Positions 35,484 to 44,538 of a stretch of DNA of 64,000 bases are shown here, in pieces. A program made the position numbers and the translations under genes. Under the pieces are notes generated by a model, which was not told where the DNA came from, ran no database searches, and saw only the letters and a program-made list of their open reading frames with translations. The stretch is from Bacteroidota bacterium. Lineage in GTDB: Bacteria > Bacteroidota > Bacteroidia > Chitinophagales > Chitinophagaceae. Every line of letters starts with the position of its first letter. Position 1 is the first letter of the stretch. The stretch spans positions 62,001-126,000 of the forward strand of contig JAFDYD010000018.1 of the NCBI GenBank assembly GCA_018267615.1, given 5' to 3'.

Positions 35484-36110
35484 TCACACTTTTTTTGATT
35501 TTGCAGAATTGTTAAAAATAAAATATAGTGGAATGAAAAAATAAATGCCAAGTGAAATATAAGGATGAATAAAACTGCACAACGCGCCTGCCATATACAA
35601 AACAGGACCGAAGATTATGCTTTTTGTTGTCGTCTTTTTAAAGTAGATGTCGTCCACATCATCATTCAGTACAAATTTATTTTTTATAGCATTGAATCGA
35701 ATGAGGGAAAATGACAAAGCCATCAGCGAAAGGATAATTCCAAAAGTGCAAAGTGAGACAGGATTGTTTATATAATCACCCATGGCTGCCGTTGGAAAAG
35801 GAATGAAAGAACACCACAGTAATAAGTTTGCGTTGAGCCAAAACAATGCGTGTGTTACAATTTTTATCTGTTCAAAAATGCGATGGTGATTTACCCAGAT
35901 AACACATACAATTAAAAAACTGACTATCCAGCTCAATACCTTTGGCAGCAAACCAATCAATGCACGGATAAGTTCTTTCTTTGATAAATGGTTTTCAATT
36001 TCCGGCACTTTAATTTCCAGCACTAGTAACGTAACGATAATGGCAAACACGCCATCGCTGAAGGTTTCTACCCTTGTTTTTGAAAAATAATTCTTGCGAT
36101 ATGCAGCCAT
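35484..36110 (-). CDS. TMEM175-family (DUF1211) membrane protein, potential K+ channel
   Basis: A 208-aa membrane protein with six predicted helices. The first helix carries the family signature (ETFSDGVFAIIVTLLVLEIK, residues 14-33; FSDGVFAI is the filter-lining motif of TMEM175). Bacterial members form tetrameric potassium-selective leak channels. The gene lies directly right of repeat copy A and is monocistronic. Assignment to the family is strong; ion selectivity was not tested. Confidence 0.88.
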   Translation of the reverse strand: MAAYRKNYFSKTRVETFSDGVFAIIVTLLVLEIKVPEIENHLSKKELIRALIGLLPKVLSWIVSFLIVCVIWVNHHRIFEQIKIVTHALFWLNANLLLWCSFIPFPTAAMGDYINNPVSLCTFGIILSLMALSFSLIRFNAIKNKFVLNDDVDDIYFKKTTTKSIIFGPVLYMAGALCSFIHPYISLGIYFFIPLYFIFNNSAKSKKV

Positions 36111-36437
36111 ACTATTTTAGGATCTAATTTTTTGCAGCGTCCTTCTTTCCTAGAACTCGTTGAGAGTTAAACGCATCATGTTGTTGAAATGCACCAGATC
36201 ATTGAATGTGTTATAAAATCGCTATAAAATGAGCTGTGGATTGCACAAATGGATTATTCCTTATACCTGCTCTTTTATTTTCACCATAAATATTTCTTCT
36301 CCAGTTTATCGTCCGTATTTTTTTACCAGATACACTCCGAACACCACAAGAATAATATCTGTGTTGTGTTAACACAGTTGAAATAAAAATTGCAAATACA
36401 AAAACGGATGTAATTATTTTTTTGTCCAGGTGTTTGT
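36111..36437. other. intergenic region
   Basis: About 330 bp with no gene. The only structure seen is a short hairpin, CTGTGTTGTGTTAACACAG, near 36369. It may be a terminator-like or operator element; support is weak. Confidence 0.35.
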
Positions 36438-37058
36438 TTAATTATTTGTCTTTGTCAAAATTTTGAAAGCAGTATACCTGCCAAGCTCTGCACCAAAGGC
36501 CAATGCTCCCCAAAATGCGGCAAGCTGCTCCAACAGATTTTCTTTTTCGATGCCGCCTATGTGATAAACATTTGCAAAGCCGATTGATTTTGCCAATGCG
36601 GTTACAGTCTGAATATCATTTGTATTTCCGCCGCATATGAATGTGTCGGCTGGTATCTCATTGAAAATAGGATCGTCTAAATTTTCTGCACCAATGCTGT
36701 TGAAGGCTTTAATGATGCGGTTGCTTCCGACAGTTTCTGCAATTAGTTTTGCCACATCTTTTCCGCCTTCAAAACTTGCATTTACAGTTTCAATAATAAG
36801 TTTGTTCTCCTGCACGCCCATTTGGTCCAGCACATTTTGCAGTTGTTTGTAGCCGACACAAATGGTAATTATGTCTGCATTATCGGCAGCATGTTTTACA
36901 TCAAGAATTTGTAGTTTACCTCTTGAATCATTGAGCAATTCAGTCACATCATGGTTTGCTACATCTCGAACCCCCAGGAAAATTTCATGTCCTGCTTTTG
37001 CCCACTGTTTTGCCAATCGGCTGCCAATATTACCTGTTCCTATAATTGCAATTTTCAT
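36438..37058 (-). CDS. NADPH-dependent F420 reductase-like / NAD(P)-binding oxidoreductase
   Basis: 206 aa from the ATG at 37058 (MKIAIIGTGNIGSRLAKQWA), chosen because the Rossmann motif GTGNIG begins at once. A longer in-frame start has no support. The fold matches the NADP oxidoreductase/coenzyme F420-dependent family (GTGNIGSRLAKQWAKAGHE, KAFNSIGAENL). Bacteroidota do not usually make F420, so the true hydride partner is unknown and probably is not F420. It lies 55 bp downstream of the DJ-1-like gene on the same strand, so the two are likely co-transcribed. Confidence 0.82.
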   Translation of the reverse strand: MKIAIIGTGNIGSRLAKQWAKAGHEIFLGVRDVANHDVTELLNDSRGKLQILDVKHAADNADIITICVGYKQLQNVLDQMGVQENKLIIETVNASFEGGKDVAKLIAETVGSNRIIKAFNSIGAENLDDPIFNEIPADTFICGGNTNDIQTVTALAKSIGFANVYHIGGIEKENLLEQLAAFWGALAFGAELGRYTAFKILTKTNN

Positions 37059-37113
37059 TTTGCTGTATTTAGTGAAAAAGCAGAAAACATTTGATTTTCT
37101 GCTTGTGAAGAAT

Positions 37114-37884
37114 TTATTCGCCCATTGCCTGAAGTAATACATCGGCTGTTTCGCTGCCGCTAAAATTTTGTTGTCCCGTAATCAGGTTACCATCACGGAT
37201 GGCAAAGCCTTTCCACAAACCCGCCTGAATATAGTTGGCACCTATTTTTTTTAACTCATCTTCAATTCTCCAAGGCATTACATGTTTATCTTTTGGCAAC
37301 AGGTTCATGCTCCATACTGCTTGATCCGCAAAATCTTCTTCAACGTTGGCGAAGCCGGTTACAGTTTTTCCTTTGGCTAAATATTCACCATCCGAAAGCT
37401 TAGCATATTTCAAAATGGCAACACCATGGCAGAGTGCAACTGCTATTTTTCCCTTTTCATAAAATTCTACAAACTTTTTTACAGTATCGGTTGCTTTATC
37501 CATCGTAAACATGGGAGCCTGACCACCTGCAATAACAACCGCATCAAATTTGTTTACATCAATTTCTTTTGCTGCTTTGGTGTTTTCTACCAGTTTTACA
37601 AATTCAGGATCGTGTATATAACCACGACTGATAACATCTTCCGCCTGCCATTTGGTAACATCATCAGGGTTGCTCATAGCATCGCCTTCGCATTTCCCCC
37701 CGAAGTAAGAAAAGATCTCAACTTCATGCCCTTTCTCTGTAAGTTTGAAATAGGGATGCGTAAGTTCGCTCCACCAAAAACCAACAGGCCAGCCTGTAGT
37801 GGTTGAAACCGCCGGGTTTGCAATTATGATAGCAACTCTTTTTGGCTTCAGCGCATTTACCGGATTCAAATTTTTGTGTGACAT
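37114..37884 (-). CDS. DJ-1/PfpI-family protein (Hsp31-like)
   Basis: A 256-aa cytosolic protein of the class I glutamine-amidotransferase-like fold. The nucleophile elbow is VALCHGVAIL (Cys152), with Glu40 in the acid position (FWWSELTHPY) and AVVIAGGQAPMF before it. Hsp31/YhbO/DJ-1 proteins act as holdases or glyoxalase III/deglycase-like enzymes against carbonyl stress. It is divergent from the HxlR regulator at 38050 and probably in one transcript with the NAD(P)-binding protein. HxlR-type regulators that respond to aldehydes often control such genes. Confidence 0.87.
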   Translation of the reverse strand: MSHKNLNPVNALKPKRVAIIIANPAVSTTTGWPVGFWWSELTHPYFKLTEKGHEVEIFSYFGGKCEGDAMSNPDDVTKWQAEDVISRGYIHDPEFVKLVENTKAAKEIDVNKFDAVVIAGGQAPMFTMDKATDTVKKFVEFYEKGKIAVALCHGVAILKYAKLSDGEYLAKGKTVTGFANVEEDFADQAVWSMNLLPKDKHVMPWRIEDELKKIGANYIQAGLWKGFAIRDGNLITGQQNFSGSETADVLLQAMGE

Positions 37885-38049
37885 AATAATTTATTTTTTT
37901 TCAGGAATGAAATAATTGAAATGCAAAAATCAAAAGTGCTTGTCGAATAATCACGCTACTACTTAAATGTATGATACTATCTTTTTGGAAAGTAATAGTT
38001 GCCATAGCATTTAATAATGGTAAGTTTATAGCATAAAAATTATTGAAGA

Positions 38050-38436
38050 ATGCCAGATTTTGTATATGAACATAAGGTGTACTATAATCCCGTAGAGTTT
38101 GCACTCCTCTTTATTGGCGGCACGTGGAAAATGCCAATTCTTTGGCGGCTCAGCCAAAACACGATGCGATATAGTGAACTAAAAAAAACGCTTCCGCATA
38201 TAACACATAAAATGCTTTCAACTCAATTACGGGAGTTGGTAAAACATGAATTGATAAGCCGCAAGGTTCATGCTGCTGTTCCACCAAAAGTGGAATATAG
38301 TATTAGTGCAAAAGGCAAAAAAGTAATGCCACTCATCGGTTCGATAAGGGATTATGGATTAGCAATGATGAAGGAAAAAGGAATTAAAGTGGAAGGAAAA
38401 GTAAAAAAGAAACCAAAAAAAATCCCTGGTAAATAA
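38050..38436 (+). CDS. HxlR-family transcriptional regulator
   Basis: A 128-aa winged-helix regulator. It has the family core: FALLFIGGTWKMPILWRLSQ, then RYSELKKTLPHITHKMLSTQ (recognition helix) and LVKHELISRKVHAAVPPKVE (wing). The C-terminus is very basic (KVKKKPKKIPGK). Many members sense aldehydes or quinones through a Cys, but no Cys is visible here. It lies 165 bp from the divergent DJ-1-like gene, and the two are probably linked in regulation. Confidence 0.9.
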   Translation: MPDFVYEHKVYYNPVEFALLFIGGTWKMPILWRLSQNTMRYSELKKTLPHITHKMLSTQLRELVKHELISRKVHAAVPPKVEYSISAKGKKVMPLIGSIRDYGLAMMKEKGIKVEGKVKKKPKKIPGK

Positions 38437-38454
38437 TAGTAACAAATCGATGTA

Positions 38455-38892
38455 TCAATTGTGTTCACATTGTTTCCTTAGTAGCTCAAGCCATTTTATC
38501 ATCCCTTTTTCTAAATTTTTATTAAATGATTTTTTGAAAAGACCTGCTAAGAATCCTTCCATACTTTCATCTACTGTTACTTCTGTCTGTTGATTTTTTT
38601 TTGCTAATGTCCAATTATGAATGGCAAACATGCCAAATGTTCTACCTGTCCAGCCAAAATGAATATACGGCACAACAGTGTGTAAAGTGGATTTAATGTT
38701 GGCTCCCTCCGATCTCCAGGAAAATGTTGCACCGGGGCTTAGTTCCGTTTTCATTACGGATTTGCTAATGTCGTTTTGCCAATCTGCCCAGCTATTAATA
38801 TCAGTTAATACAGACCATACCTTTTCAGTTGTTGCGTTTATCAAAATTGATTTACTGCATTTAACCGGCGCATTGTAATTAATACTTTTCAT
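38455..38892 (-). CDS. SRPBCC/polyketide-cyclase-like protein
   Basis: A 145-aa START-like helix-grip protein: SKSILINATTEKVWSVLTDI, WADWQNDISKS and GPVSWR-like GATFSWRSEGANI. The family binds hydrophobic ligands in a deep pocket; a specific function cannot be assigned. It is convergent with the HxlR gene, with 18 bp between stop codons, and 85 bp downstream of the truncated haemoglobin gene. Confidence 0.83.
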   Translation of the reverse strand: MKSINYNAPVKCSKSILINATTEKVWSVLTDINSWADWQNDISKSVMKTELSPGATFSWRSEGANIKSTLHTVVPYIHFGWTGRTFGMFAIHNWTLAKKNQQTEVTVDESMEGFLAGLFKKSFNKNLEKGMIKWLELLRKQCEHN

Positions 38893-38977
38893 TGTGTTGT
38901 TTTTAAAAATGATTTATTTACAACACAAAGGTTGACTGAAAATCAACAGCTGCTCTTGACAAAAATCAAGAAACTTA

Positions 38978-39496
38978 TTATTGCTTATTTCTCTTGCGCT
39001 GAAATAAAGAGCCCACAACTTCGTACGGCCCTTTTACTTCGCCCCAACCCCATTCAGGTATTACTTCTTCATCAGTGGTGGGGTTCTCTTCGAGATTAGA
39101 ATTAATGATGGCAACCCTTGTTCCCCACTCGATATGCCCGGCAAATACTGAGCGAAATTCAGGGTCATTCGGCAAACCGATTTCATCAGCGCTTAACATC
39201 AAAAGCTCTACCCATCTTTTTCTTTGCTGCTCGGTCAATTTTTTCCCAATATGTTTACCAACCATCCTTCGCAATGATTCATCACCAAATTCATTGCTGT
39301 AAAATTTAGGACCCATAAATACTTCAGCTAAAAAATGAGCCACATGCCTTGAATGTTCAGGCGACATGTGCCTGAAAATGGGTTCAAGAATTTCATCTTG
39401 CAACACTTTACCATAAAAGACGTCGGTTAGCTTCTCAAATCTTTCAACACCACCAGCATATTCATAGGGTGTCGGTATTTGTATATGATCTGCCAT
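38978..39496 (-). CDS. group II truncated haemoglobin
   Basis: A 172-aa globin. It shows the truncated-globin pattern: an FEKLTDVFYGKVLQDEILEP N-terminal helix pair, then EHSRHVAHFLAEVFMGPKFY. The proximal His lies in RMVGKHIGKKL, and a Trp in KRWVELL is at the G8 position typical of group II. It has about 40 extra C-terminal residues, acidic then basic. It binds O2/NO and may protect against nitrosative stress or deliver oxygen. It lies 3 bp downstream of the Crp/Fnr-type regulator, so expression is coupled. Confidence 0.88.
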   Translation of the reverse strand: MADHIQIPTPYEYAGGVERFEKLTDVFYGKVLQDEILEPIFRHMSPEHSRHVAHFLAEVFMGPKFYSNEFGDESLRRMVGKHIGKKLTEQQRKRWVELLMLSADEIGLPNDPEFRSVFAGHIEWGTRVAIINSNLEENPTTDEEVIPEWGWGEVKGPYEVVGSLFQRKRNKQ

Positions 39497-39499
39497 AAA

Positions 39500-40075
39500 T
39501 TATTTATTTGCTATTGATTTTCTTCTTAGCCTGCTCAATGTTTCCGGTGTCATACCAAGCATTGAAGCCAGATATTGCAGCGGCACGGTATTAAACAATT
39601 CTTTATTAAAATTAAAAAGCTGCTGATACCTTTCTTCTGCCGTCATCGCTAAGTGCGTAATAATTCTATCTTCCAGCACAATAAAACATTTTGCGATAAA
39701 TTGTTTTTCTAACTCTGTCCATCTGGGCAAAACTTCTTTTATCGTTCTGTAATCTCCTATATTTATTACATACAATTCACAATCTGTTAATACCTGGATA
39801 TTCCATCTAGCGTTTTGGCTAAACAAAAAACTCGACAGGTCAACTACAAAATATCCTTTGGTCGAAATCCATTTTGTTATTTCCTTATCATCAATTATTA
39901 CGAACTCTCTTAGAATGCCACTCTGAACAAAACCAAGACGGTCCGAACTTCTCCCTGTCTTCAGAAAATATTCGCCTTTTGACAAGCGAATTAAATTAAA
40001 AAAAGAACTTATTTTAGTTAGTTCATCTTTTGTAACACCAAAAAATGTTTGAAGGTATATTTCGAGCTCTGTCAT
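39500..40075 (-). CDS. Crp/Fnr-family transcriptional regulator
   Basis: A 191-aa protein with a cyclic-nucleotide-binding-like beta-roll (about 10-120: FFNLIRLSKGEYFLKTGRSS, LGFVQSGILREFVI) and a short C-terminal helix-turn-helix (about 165-190: PLQYLASMLGMTPETLSRLR). There are no N-terminal Cys residues for an iron-sulfur cluster. It ends 3 bp before the truncated haemoglobin start, so the pair probably forms an operon, the regulator perhaps sensing redox or NO state indirectly. Confidence 0.9.
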   Translation of the reverse strand: MTELEIYLQTFFGVTKDELTKISSFFNLIRLSKGEYFLKTGRSSDRLGFVQSGILREFVIIDDKEITKWISTKGYFVVDLSSFLFSQNARWNIQVLTDCELYVINIGDYRTIKEVLPRWTELEKQFIAKCFIVLEDRIITHLAMTAEERYQQLFNFNKELFNTVPLQYLASMLGMTPETLSRLRRKSIANK

Positions 40076-40100
40076 TTTAAATATTTCTTTTATTATGATG

Positions 40101-40358
40101 CTAAAATTTTCGGCCTACTGTAAATCCAAGTATTATCAGCACCATCAAAATATGGCATATCAACCATACCTTTTGCCAAAGCGGTCTTTTACCAAACGAT
40201 AATGAATGATTAAAAGGGTCAAACACGAGGCCTATGCCACCGAATATTATGGCTGTGGGAAAATCTCCCCGCGCAAGAAAAATTATTGTTACAATCAAAA
40301 AAGCCGCGTAGATAAATTTATTCGGCAGCTGTTTTGGTTTTTGAACTTGCTTTTCCAT
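40101..40358 (-). CDS. small two-helix membrane protein
   Basis: 85 aa from the ATG at 40358 (MEKQVQKPKQLPNKFIYAAF). A longer frame would overlap the upstream gene and lacks support. Two hydrophobic segments (about 15-45 and 60-80) flank a short loop (LVFDPFNHSLSFGKRPLW). No family was recognised. It follows the membrane partner of the ECF sigma factor by 19 bp, so it probably belongs to that operon. Confidence 0.6.
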   Translation of the reverse strand: MEKQVQKPKQLPNKFIYAAFLIVTIIFLARGDFPTAIIFGGIGLVFDPFNHSLSFGKRPLWQKVWLICHILMVLIILGFTVGRKF

Positions 40359-40377
40359 TTTTGTGTAATTTATTTTA

Positions 40378-40983
40378 TTAATTCTCTTTTTGAAGTATAT
40401 CAATATTTTGCTTTAATTGTTCCGCATATTCGCCAAATGCTTTCTTACACATCCATTTTGCCAGCGAAAAGCAAACAGGCACTAGAACGACAATGGCAAT
40501 AAGCAATGCAATTATTATTACGGGTTTACTCATTATTTCAGCTATCGGTTTGCCCGCACCCAATGAACCACCTACCATAAAACCACCTGCAGTACTTACT
40601 GGATAAATAAGCCACGCGGCGCGTTGTTGAATATTCATCCAGTTTATAATTCCACGATAATGGCGCTTCATTTCTTCCAGCAATGTATTATCTGCATTTG
40701 GTTTATTCATGTATGCGAAGAGCATCAATGTTTTTGTTGTGGCCCAAACAGTGAACAAAAAAACAAAACCAATACAAAGCAATACTTGCCAGACAGGAAA
40801 TTTTATCATGATAAAAATATAGCCGATGGATATAAGTACACCAATAATTGAATTACCCAAAAGATTTCTTTTTATTTTTTGTAGCGGATCTTTTGATGAT
40901 TTGGATGGCAGCCCTTTTTTAATCAGGGAAGACAAATCCTCATCTCCATTAGCCATATTCTTCCATTGTTCTTCGAGGTTCAT
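40378..40983 (-). CDS. membrane protein paired with ECF sigma factor, probable anti-sigma
   Basis: A 201-aa protein with a soluble acidic N-terminus (MNLEEQWKNMANGDEDLSSL, about 45 residues) and four predicted membrane helices (about 46-64, 67-86, 122-142, 152-172). It overlaps the ECF sigma gene by 4 bp (40980-40983), the tightest form of translational coupling, which is usual for a sigma factor and its membrane-bound anti-sigma factor. There is no zinc-binding HxxxCxxC motif. The anti-sigma role is inferred from the gene pair. Confidence 0.7.
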   Translation of the reverse strand: MNLEEQWKNMANGDEDLSSLIKKGLPSKSSKDPLQKIKRNLLGNSIIGVLISIGYIFIMIKFPVWQVLLCIGFVFLFTVWATTKTLMLFAYMNKPNADNTLLEEMKRHYRGIINWMNIQQRAAWLIYPVSTAGGFMVGGSLGAGKPIAEIMSKPVIIIALLIAIVVLVPVCFSLAKWMCKKAFGEYAEQLKQNIDILQKEN

Positions 40984-41462
40984 CTTTCTTGTTTTAATAT
41001 GTCTGATAGTTGTCGCTTAATCCTGTGCAGTTTAACCGCCACATGGTTATTACTGATTCCAATAGTTGATGCTATTTCGACATTTTCAAATCCATCAAGG
41101 TGCATCGAAATAATTGCCCTGTCAGTTTCAGGCAGTAACCTTATGGCATATTGAATGTTTGCAGTTTGCATTTGCGATGGGTCATTGTGAAGCGAATCGG
41201 AAAACTGCTCCAAAGAATCCTTGTAGTCAATAAATTTTTCTTTTCGCTTTTGCGTGAGAATAGTATTTAAAGAAACACGGTAAAGCCATGTACCGAATTT
41301 TGCATCATTCCTGAATTTGCTGTACGACTTCCATGCCTGGAGTAAAATTTCCTGGTACAAATCTTTTTTTTCTTCCGCGTCAGCAGCATACAATGAAACA
41401 AGTTTATATATTATTCCCTGGTTTTGATTTACCTGTTCTAAAAACTCTTTTTCGCTCACCAC
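40980..41462 (-). CDS. ECF-type RNA polymerase sigma factor
   Basis: A 160-aa sigma-70 family factor with region 2 (LYQEILLQAWKSYSKFRNDA, FGTWLYRVSLNTIL) and region 4 (LPETDRAIISMHLDGFENVE, IGISNNHVAVKLHRIKRQLS). Region 3 is absent, as in ECF factors. It overlaps the TraB-family gene upstream by 7 bp and the putative anti-sigma gene by 4 bp. The signal it responds to is unknown. Confidence 0.92.
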   Translation of the reverse strand: MVSEKEFLEQVNQNQGIIYKLVSLYAADAEEKKDLYQEILLQAWKSYSKFRNDAKFGTWLYRVSLNTILTQKRKEKFIDYKDSLEQFSDSLHNDPSQMQTANIQYAIRLLPETDRAIISMHLDGFENVEIASTIGISNNHVAVKLHRIKRQLSDILKQER

Positions 41463-42361
41463 TTCATTTTTTGTGCTGTTACAGTATATCCTGCTTTTCG
41501 CAACTGCTCCACTAACCCATCACTACCTGCAAGGTGCAAAGCACCTACTGCAATAAAACTCGATTGCGTGTTTACAATAAAAGGAATTACTTTCATCCAC
41601 TCATTATTTCTTTTCCTGATTAAAAAATCCAAGTCGCCAAATACGTCTAATGATCGCTGATAGATGCCATAAATCCTCTCGAGGTTATTTTCAAAATAGA
41701 TTTTCAATAAGTCGTTGCTGATTTTCTCGTTCTCTTCCTTATTCCTAAAAAAGCGTTGTAGTATGGCAGCCTGATCCTGATCAGAAATGTAATTGAATAA
41801 TAAATCCATTTGCTGACTAATTGTTTCTAAAGCAATCACGGGTTTACCAGCTGATTTGTTGTATGAAACAAAGAAAGCATCCAAAGGCTGTCCCGTATAT
41901 TTTTTTAAAATTTCCTTGTTGTCTTTGATCAAATTGATCATAGATAGTGTTAGAACAATGGCCATTGGTTTTAGCGATTGAAATTGTTCAATGCTTTGTC
42001 CAACGGTTTTTTTTAATTCGATGTCAAGACTGTCCGCAAATCCAGTATTTAACAAATTTGTCAGCCGCTTGTTTTGCAATAGGGTTTTGCTATTGGCAAG
42101 TGCCAGCTCAGATGAATCGATTATCACTTCGACTACAGCCGCCTTTGCTTTTTTAAAGGCTTGCAGTACAGCAGGAACATCATTTAAGTAAGAATCATTG
42201 ATAAGGTGATAAGTTCCAAAAAGCCAGGAAGTGTCTTTGGAGTTATCACTGGTGACTGCATAAAAAACTCCATTTTCTATTTGTGCATACGCATTGTTGC
42301 GAAGCAAAGTGAGTATTGTGAACAAGCAAAAAACGGCTTGTTTAACTTTAGTATGGTTCAT
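41456..42361 (-). CDS. TraB/GumN-family protein, exported
   Basis: A 301-aa protein with a signal peptide (about 1-26, ending NAYAQ). The TraB/GumN hallmarks are present: SWLFGTYHLINDSYLNDVPA near the start (the G-x-x-H motif) and AVGALHLAGSDGLVEQLRKA near the end (the second GxxH). These His residues are thought to form a metalloprotease-like site related to Tiki proteins. It is the first gene of the operon TraB, ECF sigma, anti-sigma, small membrane protein, with a 7-bp overlap into the sigma gene. Confidence 0.87.
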   Translation of the reverse strand: MNHTKVKQAVFCLFTILTLLRNNAYAQIENGVFYAVTSDNSKDTSWLFGTYHLINDSYLNDVPAVLQAFKKAKAAVVEVIIDSSELALANSKTLLQNKRLTNLLNTGFADSLDIELKKTVGQSIEQFQSLKPMAIVLTLSMINLIKDNKEILKKYTGQPLDAFFVSYNKSAGKPVIALETISQQMDLLFNYISDQDQAAILQRFFRNKEENEKISNDLLKIYFENNLERIYGIYQRSLDVFGDLDFLIRKRNNEWMKVIPFIVNTQSSFIAVGALHLAGSDGLVEQLRKAGYTVTAQKMKW

Positions 42362-42582
42362 TCTAATTTCTTTTAAACATTGTTAAAAGCTCCGGTGTGA
42401 TTACTTAGAATTAGTATCGAAAGAAAAGCTGGGATTACAGCGACGAGAAAAAATGAAGCATTTATTTTATTGGTCAAGATATTTTATAAAACCAAGATTT
42501 TCGCCATCCTGCCCATCAAAAGTATAAGATAGAATCGCTTTGCTAAAAATAACTTTATGCCATACCATAAAATGCAAATAGC

Positions 42583-43806
42583 ATGAACAAAAAATTGAAA
42601 TATCGGGCAATCCGAATATTTGTAATAGCATTCACACTCTCCGTATTTTCTAACACTAAAGCGCAAAATAAAATGAGCGGCGATGTAAAATCATTCAAAA
42701 TAAATATTCCCGATAAGGAAGTTACTAATCTGAAAAACCTTCTTGCTGCCACCCGCTGGCCGGATGAAGTGCATGGTGCAGATTGGGATTACGGTGCTAA
42801 TCTTTCTTACATGAAAGAACTTGTTGCGTTCTGGCAGAAAAAGTTTGACTGGAAAAAACAGGAAGCTATGCTAAACCAGTTTAATCAATATGTAGTAGCG
42901 ATTGACAGCATCAAAATCCACTTTGTTTATGAAAAGGGAAAAGGCAAAACATCCACGCCAATTGTTTTGCTGCACGGCTGGCCAAGCTCTTTTGTGCAAA
43001 TGCTAAAGATAATTCCGTTGCTCACCAGAGCTGATGAAAGTGGTCATTCATTTGATGTGATAGTTCCTTCTTTAATTGGCTACGGGTTTTCGGGTAAGGC
43101 AACCGAAAAAGGAATGACGGTCTATCAGATGGCGGAACTCTATCAAAAACTGGTGACAGAAAAATTAGGTTACCAGCAATTCATGATTCGTGCCAGTGAT
43201 ATAGGAGCAGGTGTCGCAAAAGAATGGGCAATAAGCCATCCTCAAAATATAATCGGTTTGCATTTATCCGGTTCCAATCCCTACACATTTCAAGTGCCCC
43301 AGGATTTGAGTGAAGCGGAAAAATCATTTTTGCAAAAAGGGCAACAGTTTATGCAGGGAGAAGGTGCGTATGCTATGCAGCAATCAACCAAACCGCAAAC
43401 ATTGGCCTTTGGCTTAAATAATTCTCCTGTAGGTTTGGCAGCATGGATTATTGAAAAATTCAATACATGGAGTGATAATGGAGGCAACCTTGAAAATAAA
43501 TTCAGCAAAGATGAATTGCTTACCAATATCAGTATCTATTGGTTTACGCAAACTATTGGTTCTTCCATGCGGTCCTACTATGAAAGTGCTCATGTATGGA
43601 GTCCGAACGCAAATAAAAAAGTGGAAGTGCCGACTGCTTTCATGATGCTCGAAAAAGATATAGCAGTAGGACCAAGGGAATGGGAAGCGAGGACCTATAA
43701 CATCACCCGTTGGAAGCTGCACGCAAGCGGCGGCCATTTCGGCGAATGGGAAGAACCGAATGTGATAGCGAATGATATTATTGATTTTTCAAAATCGTTG
43801 AAATAA
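42583..43806 (+). CDS. epoxide hydrolase-like alpha/beta hydrolase, exported
   Basis: A 407-aa protein with a signal peptide (ending TKAQ, about 28). An epoxide hydrolase N-terminal domain follows (about 36-145: FKINIPDKEVTNLKNLLAAT), then the alpha/beta-hydrolase core with oxyanion motif HGWP (131-134), nucleophile Asp206 (RASDIGAGVAKEW) and C-terminal His in ASGGHFGEWEEP. This is the microsomal-type (JHEH-like) layout; it should open epoxides to diols, here in the periplasm. The gene has about 220 bp of free upstream sequence. The next gene is 18 bp downstream on the same strand. Confidence 0.88.
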   Translation: MNKKLKYRAIRIFVIAFTLSVFSNTKAQNKMSGDVKSFKINIPDKEVTNLKNLLAATRWPDEVHGADWDYGANLSYMKELVAFWQKKFDWKKQEAMLNQFNQYVVAIDSIKIHFVYEKGKGKTSTPIVLLHGWPSSFVQMLKIIPLLTRADESGHSFDVIVPSLIGYGFSGKATEKGMTVYQMAELYQKLVTEKLGYQQFMIRASDIGAGVAKEWAISHPQNIIGLHLSGSNPYTFQVPQDLSEAEKSFLQKGQQFMQGEGAYAMQQSTKPQTLAFGLNNSPVGLAAWIIEKFNTWSDNGGNLENKFSKDELLTNISIYWFTQTIGSSMRSYYESAHVWSPNANKKVEVPTAFMMLEKDIAVGPREWEARTYNITRWKLHASGGHFGEWEEPNVIANDIIDFSKSLK

Positions 43807-43824
43807 TTAAGCTAAACTTAATTT

Positions 43825-44427
43825 ATGCAGCAGCACATCGATGGCGTTGAAATGTATTACGCGAAAGACCGTAAAGCCTGGCATGAATGGTTAAAAAAAA
43901 ATCATGCTTCAAAAAAATCAGTTTGGTTAATCTACTATAAGCCTGCAAGCGGTAAAACAAGAGTGAGTTACAATGATGCTGTTGATGAAGCCATATGCTT
44001 TGGATGGATTGACAGTAAACCTAATAAATTGGATGAATTTCGCTCTATACAATTTTTTGCGCCAAGAAAACCTAAAAGCAATTGGAGTAAAATAAACAAA
44101 GAAAGAGCAGAAAGACTCATTAAAGAAAAAAGAATGCAGCCGGCGGGATTAGCAGTGATTAAGCAAGCGAAAATTAATGGAAGCTGGGATGCGTTGAATG
44201 AAGTAGAAGAAATGACTATCCCTGACGATTTGCAAAAGGAGTTAGAGAAGAATAAAAAAGCCAAAGAATATTTTATGGCATTTCCGAAATCATCGAAGAG
44301 AAATATACTTGAATGGATTCTCAATGCAAAGCAGACGGAAACTAGAAATAAACGCATTAATGAAACGGTCAGACTGGCAAAGGATAATATCCGTGCTAAT
44401 CATTACAGGCAACCCAAGACTAAGTAA
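43825..44427 (+). CDS. YdeI/OmdA-family protein (bacteriocin-protection-like)
   Basis: A 200-aa soluble protein with the YdeI core (AWHEWLKKNHASKKSVWLIY, DAVDEAICFGWIDSKPNKLD, QFFAPRKPKSNWSKINKERA), followed by a long charged helix. Members are called bacteriocin-protection or OmpD-associated proteins, but their biochemical role is not settled. It follows the epoxide hydrolase gene by 18 bp, so the two are probably co-transcribed. Confidence 0.88.
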   Translation: MQQHIDGVEMYYAKDRKAWHEWLKKNHASKKSVWLIYYKPASGKTRVSYNDAVDEAICFGWIDSKPNKLDEFRSIQFFAPRKPKSNWSKINKERAERLIKEKRMQPAGLAVIKQAKINGSWDALNEVEEMTIPDDLQKELEKNKKAKEYFMAFPKSSKRNILEWILNAKQTETRNKRINETVRLAKDNIRANHYRQPKTK

Positions 44428-44538
44428 CTCTGCGCCGTATTCTAATTCGCATTTTATAGCGGTATCGCTTTAATCACAATCCTGTAATTTATAATATTTC
44501 TTTTGGGGAATCGGCAGGCAAAAAAAATTATAGTATAC

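Noticed and set aside
36438..37058. Evidence for an F420-dependent pathway
   Set aside because: The Rossmann-fold protein resembles F420:NADP oxidoreductases, but no F420 biosynthesis gene is present and this phylum does not normally use F420.
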